Shown one piece after another: positions 36,401-43,714 of a DNA stretch of 64,000 nucleotides. Position 1 is the first letter of the stretch; each line of letters opens with the position of its first letter. Position numbers and translations under genes: made by a program. This DNA comes from Acidobacteriota bacterium (GTDB lineage Bacteria > Acidobacteriota > Terriglobia > Terriglobales > Acidobacteriaceae). The stretch lies in the NCBI GenBank assembly GCA_003225555.1, contig QIAM01000077.1:90958-154957 (forward strand), read 5' to 3'. The notes beneath the pieces are model-generated. The model searched no databases. It was not told the DNA's origin and was given only the letters and a program-made list of their open reading frames with translations.

Positions 36401-36722
36401 TCCCTTCCTCACTCGCAATGCGTAAAGCCTCAGATTCGCGCTCGGCTTCTGGGATGTCAGCCAAATCGATGATGGGGATATTTATATCCACATCCGACAA
36501 AACGACCTGTCTGGCTTCACCATCGACCGAATCGAAGACGGTCCGCAGCGAGGCGTGCCGCTGCACCACCATCTGGAAAGCCCGAGTCAGGACCTCAACG
36601 TCCAATGGGCCGATAATCCGGAAGGCGCGCGGTAAGTTATACGCCGCGGTTCCGGGCTCAAGTTGATCAAGAAACCACAGTCTCTGCTGCGCGAACGAAG
36701 CTGGGAACGCCGCTCGGCTCAT
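33414..36722 (-). CDS. NRPS module C-A-T (beta-alanine-like pocket)
   Basis: An 1102-residue module and the first gene of the leftward operon. The condensation domain has an intact HHIITDG (138-144). In the adenylation domain the invariant Asp that grips the alpha-amino group is missing: pocket residues are V659 D660 W663 V702 S729 S731 I755 A763 D764 plus Lys, matching eight of ten positions of the beta-alanine code VDWVISLADK. The unusual YGSSE in place of YGPTE also fits that class. The carrier Ser is S1011. A helical tail (about 1072-1098) may dock to a partner. An initial C domain could accept a fatty acyl group or an upstream peptide. Confidence 0.93.
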   Translation of the reverse strand: MSRAAFPASFAQQRLWFLDQLEPGTAAYNLPRAFRIIGPLDVEVLTRAFQMVVQRHASLRTVFDSVDGEARQVVLSDVDINIPIIDLADIPEAERESEALRIASEEGKKPFDLSEGPLLRPVLVRLGADKYFLVLVLHHIITDGWSIALLFREVTKCYAALTRSEVPELPELPLQYTEYAQWQREYMSGELLTNEVEHWKSKLAGAPTLLDLPADHPRPATHSWRGATEEISLDRSMLAKLKAIAQAERSTLFMVAMAAFQALLWRYTNQESILLGTPIAGRHEVEIENMIGLFVNTLVFRTDFASNLSFRDLIRQVRSFALEAYMHQDAPFEKLVDELVPQRSLDTHPLFQVMFTFQNIPKQVFEIPGLSIKEMPFEAGIAKFDLSVEVWENDEFHCQFEYNTDLFEQSTILRMMGHLEQLITAGVENPDLPLAQIPIMSAQERQQVLAGWNQTAADYPRDVPIHRAFEMQVDRTPDKTALLFGEDKWSYRQVNDEANRLAQKLMDKGVGPGALVGIFLDRSAEMMVALLGVLKTGAAYVPLDPAYPLERLRFTIDDASLFAVVTHSSIKNQLPSNARNIVEIDTQRDFRGSERLTNPSTPASSDQRAYVIYTSGSTGIPKGVEGTHRASMNRFSWMWRTYPFKAGEVCCQKTNLGFVDSIWEIFGSLLAGIPNVIIPQDAVRDPEEMLRIVAHERVTRIVLVPSLLRTLLDQTPNLQQRVPELKLWSCSGEILPADLAKRFREAFPDATLLNIYGSSEVAADVTCQEVADRDLASSVAIGKPISNTQIFLVDESGNPVPIGVRGQIYVGGDGLARGYLNRPELTAERFVTNWLMPERSPRLYRTGDLGRFRSNGEIEYLGRVDSQVKLRGLRIELGEIETVLASHAGVCEAVVAVTGEGEQQKLSAYVVVNDVNAAPGAGDLRRYLRTKLPEHMVPAGYWRVEKLPLLSNGKVNRAALPLAGGIALLEKEELSPPRNEVETKLAEIWRELLHVERVGIEQDFFELGGHSLLVLQVTARIRRMFEVELPVRTVFEAPTIAGLAVEVQKAQALGLKARTPILQRRPGTAGVSREALLAQLDNLSSTELQSLLQRVLDGKQPA

Positions 36723-37207
36723 CTGGTAGTTCCTTAGTTATTTCCGGCAGAAAGATATGGTGGTACTTTGAAGCCGATGTTCGATGTCAACCAGACCTAA
36801 AAGGTTGGCACCCCTGGGCTTCGCAGCCACCGGGAGCCCACAGGCTCCTGCCATAAGGATGCACCCTTGGAGGGGCTGAAAGCTAGAGAGAAAAGGCCCT
36901 CAAAAAAACCTTGTGCGACCTAGCCGAAAATAGGGTGTAATGCATCTTATTACGGCTTCTGGACTCTGATGGTGGGGTTGGCACGAAGTTCCTCGCCGAG
37001 TTTCAGAGCGTTGTTTCGAGCTGCAGATGTCACTCTCGTCACTTGGTCCTATAGCGGTCTGGCCACTTTGGCCTCGCCTACTCAGGTTTAATACTGATAT
37101 CGCCTTATACCGCGACACATTAAAGTCCCAATGCTTTCCTGTAGTTAAACAGGTGCTAGCGCAACCGTGGCACTCGGAAGGGGTTAGTTCGGGGAGGGCC
37201 TGACCGC
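36723..37207. promoter_or_regulatory. Divergent promoter region of the peptide locus
   Basis: A 485-base region between the leftward NRPS operon and the rightward C-T-TE gene, so both promoters and any shared operator should lie here. No clear -35/-10 pair could be assigned. About 36799-36880 is a GC-rich stretch with a small inverted repeat (gggagcc / ggctcc) and the phrase gaggggctgaaagc, which looks like a dispersed intergenic repeat. A strong ribosome site (ggggaggg) precedes the ATG at 37208. Confidence 0.55.
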
Positions 37208-39754
37208 ATGTTGTATGGGAGCCAGAACTTGGTGACTGGCGACGCACAAGAGAAGAACCTGCTGGCCAACCTGCTTCTGCAGGTAAGTCCGACTAATGTT
37301 TACTCGGCGTCTTTGGCCCAGCAGCGTCTGTGGTTTCTGCACCAACTGCAGGGTAGAAGCACTGCCTACAACGTGCATCTGGGACTGTGGTTGAGAGGCT
37401 CGCTCGATCTGTCAGCCTTGCAGGCTAGCTTCCAGGAGATGGTGAACCGCCACGACAGTCTACGCACCACATTCCGCCTCGGAGGTCGCAAGCTGCAGCA
37501 GGTGGTGCAGGAACACTACACCGCCAACCTCCCCGTCACCGATCTCACCAGCGCCGCCGACCCCTATGCCGAGGCGTACCAGTTTGCCCGGCACGAGGTC
37601 GAGGAACCCTTCGAGCTCAGCACGGCGCCCTTGTTTCGGGGACGTCTATTCCGGGTCACACCTCAGGACCATGTCTTTCTTTGCACCCTGCATCACATCA
37701 TCACAGATGCCTGGTCCCTGCAGCTCTTCGCGAAGGAACTGGCCCTGCTTTACAGCGCCTTCTCCAGCGGCAGGCCGTCGCCTTTGCCGCTGCTTCCTAT
37801 TCGATATGGTGATTTCTCGGAGTGGCAACTGGAATGGTTCCAAACCGACTCAGTTGAGCAGCAACTTGCGTATTGGAAAAACAAGCTCGGAGGTGCGCCG
37901 CCGCTTCTGGAGCTACCAACGGATGCGCCTCGGCCTCCCGAGCAAACATTCCAAGGCGCCAGTGAGGTAGTGGGAATCCCCAGCGAAATCATTGAGGGCA
38001 TCAAGACCGTCGCAGCTCGTTGCCAGGCTACACCCTTCATGGTGCAATTGGCTGCATTCAAGCTCCTGCTCTACCGCTATACCCGACAGGATGACGTCCT
38101 GGTGGGCGTTCCGGTGGCGGGAAGGAACCGCGTGGAAACCGAGGGACTGATTGGATTCTTCGTCAACACGCTGGTACTGCGCGATGACCTGTCCGGAAAT
38201 CCCCGCTTCACGGAACTAGTCTCACAGGTCCGCGAAACAATTCTGGGCGCATTCTCCAATGTGGACGTTCCCTTTGAAAAGATAGTCGAAGTCCTTCAGC
38301 CCGAACGCAATCTGGCTTACAACCCGATCTTTCAGGTCATGTTTGCCACGATAAAGTCCGCTGTACGATCGCACGAATTCGGTGACTTGACGGCCTTTCC
38401 GTACGTAGTCAACACGGAAGCGTCAATCTTTGATCTGAGCATGACATTGATTGAGGATATCGATCGGCAGTGGTGGGCGCAGGTCGAGTACGCCACGAAT
38501 CTGTTTAAGCAGGAGCGGGTCGTCCGGATGCTGAGCGACTACACGTCGCTTCTGCGGGCCGTCGCAACCAGCCCCGAGGCACACATTCTTGAGCTGCCTG
38601 TCCCGAGCATGCCCGGGCCTGTGGACATGCTGGTGCAGTCCTCCGCAGATAAGCGGAACAAAGCCAACCAAAGCAGTTCGCAATCTCCTTCTGCTCGCAG
38701 GCCCTCGGAAAGACGGCTGGAGCCTCTCGACCAGGAAGAAACGTTCCTTGTAGAAATCTGGAAACACGTTCTTGGACTGCAGGAAGTCGGAGTTCGGGAC
38801 AGCTTCTTTGATGTGGGAGGACATTCATTAATCGCAGCCCGCCTGATCGCGACTATTCACGAGATCACCGGCCGGAAGATCCCGGTGTCTGCGATCTTTC
38901 GCGCCCCGACGATTGAAGCCTTCGCACCACTATTGCGCGACGATACCAGCGCACAGCCTGATCCGCTGCTCATGCCATTGCAGGAGGGCGATGACGCAAG
39001 ACCATTCTTTGCCATTGCTGCACCGGGTGTCGATACATTTGGGTTTTCGCTGCTCGCCCGTCACATGGGAAAAGACCAGTCCGTTTACAAAGTACAGGGA
39101 CTCGAACCCCTGGTGTGGGGACGCCCCTTTACCAAGGATGAACTGCGCTCCCTGGCCAAGCAATACGTGGCTGCGATGAGATCCCTGCAGCCACACGGAC
39201 CTTACTTTCTTGGAGGCATGTGTGAGGGTGTTCTGATCGCGCAGGAGATCGTTCTCGAGCTCGAATCTCAAGGCGAGGAAGTGGGGGTTTTCGCAATCTT
39301 TGACACCTGGGTGCTCGAGAATTCGCAAATCCGACCGCTCTGGGCCATCGACTATTGGCGGCAAAGATTTCAGGTCTTCCGCAGTCTTTCCCGTGAGCAG
39401 CAGCTCGCCACCGTGAAGAGAGTTCTAAAACGCCTGTTTCTGATGAATGGGAACACTCCCGATAGTGGATGGAATCGGGTATATTGGCCGGGTGAGGGGT
39501 TCCAGCAGCCGCAATTCCATGCCCCCGTGCTTCTCTTGAAGAGGACCAGACAGCCTTACTACTACGTCCGCGACCGGGAAATGGGCTGGGGCGCTCGCTC
39601 GTTGGGCGGCGTCGAAATTTGCGAAATCGATTGCGCGCACGATGAGCTGTTACGACAGCCGCATGTGGGGATTGTCGGCCAAATACTGGCCGACAGACTG
39701 CAGACAGTCGGAGGCAGTCAGACCCCATCATCATCAATGATCTCTTTTGCCTAG
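37208..39754 (+). CDS. NRPS termination protein C-T-TE, no A domain, Cys thioesterase
   Basis: An 848-residue protein. The condensation domain (about 30-465) has H162-H-I-I-T-D-A, with the last Gly replaced by Ala. A Ser-rich linker (about 475-505) follows, then a carrier domain with S540 in VGGHSL and a type-I thioesterase (about 590-835). There is no adenylation domain, so its carrier must be loaded in trans or accept a finished chain. The thioesterase nucleophile elbow reads GGMCEG, placing Cys672 where Ser is usual; D699 (FDTW) and H811 (AHDELL) complete the triad. Its stop overlaps the start of the ABC permease. Confidence 0.93.
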   Translation: MLYGSQNLVTGDAQEKNLLANLLLQVSPTNVYSASLAQQRLWFLHQLQGRSTAYNVHLGLWLRGSLDLSALQASFQEMVNRHDSLRTTFRLGGRKLQQVVQEHYTANLPVTDLTSAADPYAEAYQFARHEVEEPFELSTAPLFRGRLFRVTPQDHVFLCTLHHIITDAWSLQLFAKELALLYSAFSSGRPSPLPLLPIRYGDFSEWQLEWFQTDSVEQQLAYWKNKLGGAPPLLELPTDAPRPPEQTFQGASEVVGIPSEIIEGIKTVAARCQATPFMVQLAAFKLLLYRYTRQDDVLVGVPVAGRNRVETEGLIGFFVNTLVLRDDLSGNPRFTELVSQVRETILGAFSNVDVPFEKIVEVLQPERNLAYNPIFQVMFATIKSAVRSHEFGDLTAFPYVVNTEASIFDLSMTLIEDIDRQWWAQVEYATNLFKQERVVRMLSDYTSLLRAVATSPEAHILELPVPSMPGPVDMLVQSSADKRNKANQSSSQSPSARRPSERRLEPLDQEETFLVEIWKHVLGLQEVGVRDSFFDVGGHSLIAARLIATIHEITGRKIPVSAIFRAPTIEAFAPLLRDDTSAQPDPLLMPLQEGDDARPFFAIAAPGVDTFGFSLLARHMGKDQSVYKVQGLEPLVWGRPFTKDELRSLAKQYVAAMRSLQPHGPYFLGGMCEGVLIAQEIVLELESQGEEVGVFAIFDTWVLENSQIRPLWAIDYWRQRFQVFRSLSREQQLATVKRVLKRLFLMNGNTPDSGWNRVYWPGEGFQQPQFHAPVLLLKRTRQPYYYVRDREMGWGARSLGGVEICEIDCAHDELLRQPHVGIVGQILADRLQTVGGSQTPSSSMISFA

Positions 39755-40757
39755 ATTGGGGTTTTCCGAGTTCATTTCCGACACCTTGGGAAGCATCTTG
39801 AAAAAAGTGGAGCCAGGGATAAGTACGCTCCCGGATCGGGTCGCGGGATCGTCCGTTGCATCCTCCGGTCAGGAGCCGGCACTACCCGCCCACTGGGAAT
39901 CGCAGGCAGGCGCGCGTCTTGCGTCCGTCCGTCCCATTAAGGTCATTCGCCCTCCCGCATTCTCAATCCGTACGGTGTTCGGCGGTTTGCAAACACTCGT
40001 CCAGTACTCAGACCTGCTTTGGATATTGAGTCTTTTCCGGCTTAAAGTTCGTTACAAACAGTCAGCCCTCGGCTGGGTGTGGGCTGCACTCCAGCCGCTG
40101 GCCTTGATGAGTATCTACACCATTCTTTTTACTCGCGTCACTAAGGTGGCAACCGGCGGCATTCCCTATCCTCTGTTCGTATTGTGTGCGCTTCTGCCGT
40201 GGATATTCTTTTCCAGCTCAATTTCCAATGCGGTGCACGGCCTGGTTCTGTACCCAAGTCTGCTCACCAAGATGTATTTTCCGCGCGAGATCATTCCCCT
40301 TTCTTACCTGGCGGCCGGCTTTGCTGACTTTCTTATCGGGAGCCTGATCCTTGGTGGATTTATCGCTCACTACCGGGTCTCGCTAACCTGGAACCTGCTT
40401 TTTGCGATTCCCCTCGTGCTCGTGCTTGCCAGCTTTGCCGCAGCCATTGCCTTGTTCTTCTCGGCCATTCAGGTTCGTTTCCGGGATGTTGGCCTCGCTA
40501 TGCCGCTGTTGCTGCAGGTTTGGATGTTCACGATCCCTGTTGTCTACTCGATAGAGTCCGTGCCAGTGCGGTTTCGAAAGCTGTATTTGCTCGATCCGAT
40601 CGCGGGCCTGATCGAGAACTTCCGCACCGTGGTTCTCCGAGGCGCCAAGCCTGACCTGGCAAGCCTGGCCATATCGGCCGCGATTGCATTTGCCGGCCTG
40701 GTCGTCGCCTACGCTTACTTCAAGTCGTCTGAAGCCACCATGGCCGACGTGATCTGA
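39747..40757 (+). CDS. ABC-2 type permease, O-antigen/polysaccharide exporter-like (Wzm)
   Basis: A 336-residue membrane protein. A roughly 70-residue cytoplasmic N-terminus is followed by RLKVRYKQSALGWVWAALQPLALMSIYTILF and six hydrophobic segments, as in Wzm/KpsM/TagG permeases. The TTG start overlaps the previous stop by 8 bases; a later start is possible because the first 60 residues are not conserved in the family as I know it. With the following ATPase it forms a complete exporter. Wzm systems move undecaprenyl-linked glycans, so its tight coupling to an NRPS terminator is unusual and suggests export of the peptide or of a lipid- or sugar-linked form of it. Confidence 0.88.
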   Translation: MPRLGFSEFISDTLGSILKKVEPGISTLPDRVAGSSVASSGQEPALPAHWESQAGARLASVRPIKVIRPPAFSIRTVFGGLQTLVQYSDLLWILSLFRLKVRYKQSALGWVWAALQPLALMSIYTILFTRVTKVATGGIPYPLFVLCALLPWIFFSSSISNAVHGLVLYPSLLTKMYFPREIIPLSYLAAGFADFLIGSLILGGFIAHYRVSLTWNLLFAIPLVLVLASFAAAIALFFSAIQVRFRDVGLAMPLLLQVWMFTIPVVYSIESVPVRFRKLYLLDPIAGLIENFRTVVLRGAKPDLASLAISAAIAFAGLVVAYAYFKSSEATMADVI

Positions 40758-40762
40758 AATTT

Positions 40763-41962
40763 ATGATCGACATAAAGTTGGATCGAGTATCGAAACAGTA
40801 CCGGTTGCGAACCACCGGCAACTCGCGTAGACGCTGGTATTCGGGCGCCTTCAGAAAGCGATCCAGTGGGATGTGGGCGCTGCGTGACGTCAGTTTTCAG
40901 GTTCAGCAGGGAGAGGCCCTCGGCATCGTCGGACACAACGGCGCCGGCAAAACAACGATCCTGAGAATTCTCTCCAGTATCACGACTCCCACGGAAGGCG
41001 AGATCACCGTTCGCGGAAGACTGGCTGCCCTGGTGGACGTGAGTTCGGGCTTCCATCCCGAGCTTACGGGACGGGAGAATATCGATCTCCACGGCGCGAT
41101 GCTCGGCATGCGTCGCTCCGAGATACGCAACAAGCTGGAGAGTATCATTGAGTTTTCGGGCGTCGGCCAATACATCGATGTACCGGTAAAGCGCTACTCC
41201 TCAGGAATGCATGTCCGGCTGGGCTTCTCCATCGCCGCACATCTGGAACCCGACATCCTGTTGCTCGACGAAGTCCTGGCGGTCGGAGACGCTGCCTTCC
41301 AGGCGAAATGCCTGGACCGCATTGCCGAACTGCGAAAGGCCGGCCGGACCATCGTCTTCATCTCGCACGATCTCGCTGCCGTGTATCGTCTCTGCGATCG
41401 GGCCCTGTTGCTGAATCATGGCCGTGTCGTCGCGGATGGGCCTCCCCGGCAGGTCATCGATGAGTACCAGCAGATGACTTTCGGCAATGACGCGACGCCG
41501 GGCGAAATAGGAACCGAGCCGACGGCGGCAGCGCAATGCACAAGCATCTCTTTCTTGTCCGGCGACTCTAACGATGGCATTCGAACCGGCTACCCTATGG
41601 TGGCTCGACTCGGATACCGCGCCCGGCAGACCATCCCAGGGGCTGTGTTTCGGATCTCGATCTACTGGCCTAGCGGATATTTGTGCGCTCAGCTCACGAC
41701 CGAGTCATCGCATGGAGGCGTCGACCTGGAGCCGGGCGAGGGAAGAATCGAGTTCCAGTGCCCGGTACTGCCCGTTGTGCCTGGGCTTTACCGGGTCGAC
41801 CTTTCGATCGAGTTGAACGGCCAGGAGATCGACGCCCGGCAACGCTGTGCCACTCTTCACGTGGGACCAGGAATATCTGTTTCAGGGGATTTCTACATTG
41901 AGAACTCGTGGAAGCTGACTGGGGGGACGTCCTCGGAAGGAAGCAACCGCCAATATCACTGA
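40763..41962 (+). CDS. ABC transporter ATPase, Wzt-like with C-terminal domain
   Basis: A 399-residue ATPase with Walker A GHNGAGKTT (57-65), signature KRYSSGMHVRLGFS, Walker B DILLLDEVLAVGD and the H-loop FISHD. Beyond about residue 245 it carries an extra beta-sandwich region (for example GAVFRISIYWPSGYLCAQ) like the Wzt carbohydrate-binding domain that recognises the chain terminus of O-antigens. The gene begins 5 bases after the permease stop. This extra domain suggests a specific substrate tag. Confidence 0.9.
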   Translation: MIDIKLDRVSKQYRLRTTGNSRRRWYSGAFRKRSSGMWALRDVSFQVQQGEALGIVGHNGAGKTTILRILSSITTPTEGEITVRGRLAALVDVSSGFHPELTGRENIDLHGAMLGMRRSEIRNKLESIIEFSGVGQYIDVPVKRYSSGMHVRLGFSIAAHLEPDILLLDEVLAVGDAAFQAKCLDRIAELRKAGRTIVFISHDLAAVYRLCDRALLLNHGRVVADGPPRQVIDEYQQMTFGNDATPGEIGTEPTAAAQCTSISFLSGDSNDGIRTGYPMVARLGYRARQTIPGAVFRISIYWPSGYLCAQLTTESSHGGVDLEPGEGRIEFQCPVLPVVPGLYRVDLSIELNGQEIDARQRCATLHVGPGISVSGDFYIENSWKLTGGTSSEGSNRQYH

Positions 41963-42013
41963 TCGAACGTCGCTGTTTGGCACCCTTTTCGTTTGCAGCT
42001 TTACGACTAAGAC

Positions 42014-42835
42014 TCAGTAGTGTGTCAGCGAAGTACCGTTCAACGCCGCCAGGATCAGCGTTCCTGCGTAGGCGTTATCGGTGGCGACCGAAGTCTTGAA
42101 AGTCATCCCGGTTCTCCAGCTCGCCGGGGCCTCCGGGTGCACGCCCGCGAGCATGACCCACCCTTTTCCAGAGCTCCCCTCGACGATCGCCGGGGTGCCG
42201 TCGGGATACTTGCCTACGATGTAGCCCCATCCGGAAAACTGGGGTCCATCCTGCCAGTACTGATCGAGTGCAGTGGCACCCTTGCTGGAAATCGAGGCCG
42301 CTTCCTTGTGGATCCCTTTGTTGTAGTCGGCGTAGAAGTTGAACCATACACCCGAGGTGAGATTCAGGCCGTTGTAAATCGAGTAACCGCCGAAGAATCC
42401 CCCGGCGCAGATGCCCAGGTAGTGCAGGCCGTCATTGATGACCGCGTTGTGGATGTTGGTGGTAGTGCTCGATTTCAGATTGTTGCCGATGGTGATCGAG
42501 TTTCCGCCCGGAACAATCAGCAACTTGTAGCCCTTCAACGTGGTCTCGGACATGCCGTTGAGCTGCGAGGAATTCGCTGTCGAGTACGTCAAACTGTTGG
42601 CACCGAGGATGGCTTCGACCGCAGACACATCGGAAGCGGACGTGCCCGTCCCGGTGAAAAGAAGGATGGACGGTGTGACCGACGAGTTCAGGGGCACGGC
42701 TGCGGCTTTCGCAGGCATCCCCACCGTGGTGTGTGGAGTTCCGCAGGCGGTAAAGGCGACTGGAAGAAGAGCCGCCAACGCAATGATTAAGACTCGATGA
42801 AGTTTATTTGCAGCAGGCGTGGCAAACGCGAGCAC
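42014..42835 (-). CDS. Lipoprotein with BPL_N / class I glutamine-amidotransferase-like domain
   Basis: A 273-residue protein. A hydrophobic signal ends in the lipobox-like FTAC at about residue 31, so lipid anchoring is likely. The rest resembles the biotin-protein-ligase N-terminal (BPL_N) amidotransferase-like fold: ILLFTGTGTSASDVSAVEAIL, LLIVPGGNS, and the elbow YLGICAGGFFGG with a Cys in the nucleophile position. The GTG start has GGGGGAG six bases upstream. No enzymatic role is established for this family. It is convergent with the exporter genes and probably not part of the peptide locus. Confidence 0.78.
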   Translation of the reverse strand: MLAFATPAANKLHRVLIIALAALLPVAFTACGTPHTTVGMPAKAAAVPLNSSVTPSILLFTGTGTSASDVSAVEAILGANSLTYSTANSSQLNGMSETTLKGYKLLIVPGGNSITIGNNLKSSTTTNIHNAVINDGLHYLGICAGGFFGGYSIYNGLNLTSGVWFNFYADYNKGIHKEAASISSKGATALDQYWQDGPQFSGWGYIVGKYPDGTPAIVEGSSGKGWVMLAGVHPEAPASWRTGMTFKTSVATDNAYAGTLILAALNGTSLTHY

Positions 42836-43141
42836 GGTTACTCCCCCTTTGGCTAGTTTTTTAGCTTGCTACCGGCAGACCTTGTGTCAGCGGACTTGCT
42901 GGGAGTTCCGCTGAACCCGAACGAAGACGAAGTTGGCTTGTTTCTTGTGATTTTAGACAGCCCTAGGGAAAAGGAAAGTCACAGTAGTACATGCCGCGGG
43001 AGCACACAGGTACAGGGGATGGGCGCGCGAAAGTCCAGTTCTAACGGCGAGCGTAGTCAGCCAATCTCAACTCATCTGTTGAGTTCAGGGCGGCCGACAA
43101 GACCGGGGTTGGCCTGAGTTCTATCGGGAGGGAATCGTCTC
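42836..43141. other. Intergenic region, nothing assignable
   Basis: About 306 bases with no coding frame that I can support. It includes the promoter side of the leftward lipoprotein gene. Confidence 0.4.
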
Positions 43142-43510
43142 TTAGGGGCGGGCGGATGCTTTTTTCAGTGAGGCCAGCAGATGGTCTTCGAGCCGTTCGG
43201 ACTTTGAGACCACGTCTGCAATACCTGCGGCGCGGGCGTCTTTCAAAAGCTGGCCACCCGTTTACATCGTGAACATCACCATCGCGGTGCCGGGGGAAAA
43301 GAGTGTGATCTGCCGCGCCGCTTCAAGCCCGTTCATGACCGGCATCTGCAAGTCCAGGATCACGATGTCAGGGAGCAGCTCTTTGACTTTATCGACTGCC
43401 ACCCTGCCGTCCTCCGCCTCGCCACATACCTGCCAATCGGATTCCTGCTCGATCCAGCTGCGGAGTGAACGGCGCATAGTCGCATTGTCATCGACAATCA
43501 GAATGGTGTG
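43142..43510 (-). pseudogene. Degenerate response-regulator receiver domain
   Basis: Read leftward from 43510 the frame gives HTILIVDDNATMRRSLRSW, DIVILDLQMPVMNGLEAARQ (phospho-acceptor Asp in LDLQMP) and VMFTM. It then meets TAA at 43262-43264 and continues in the same frame with TGGQLLKDARAAGIADVVSKSERLEDHLLASL, the normal alpha4-alpha5 end of a receiver. No ATG, GTG or TTG precedes the VDD motif in frame after the upstream stop. With one internal stop and no start, this is most likely a dead single-domain receiver; a sequencing error at the stop is the alternative. Confidence 0.65.
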
Positions 43511-43714
43511 GGGCAGGCCTACTTTCCCCCTTTACAAGCTGCTGGCCGGGCCGAGTCAACTTAGGTCGACGGACGGCGACGAGGAAGGGAGATTTAACCC
43601 TAGTCCCTAAGGACGATCAGGGCCATGCAGCGGACACCGTACGATACCGTACCATCTTTGTCCGGTGCAGGACATTATGCGCGGACTGAATGCTCGGACT
43701 GGGCCGCGGCAAGC

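Noticed and set aside
36900..37247. 115-codon leftward frame in the divergent NRPS promoter region
   Set aside because: Composition is not protein-like, it overlaps the start of the C-T-TE gene and the promoter region, and it has no ribosome site.
42866..43117. 83-codon plus-strand frame between the lipoprotein and receiver remnant
   Set aside because: No ribosome site, unlike-protein composition, no recognised motif.
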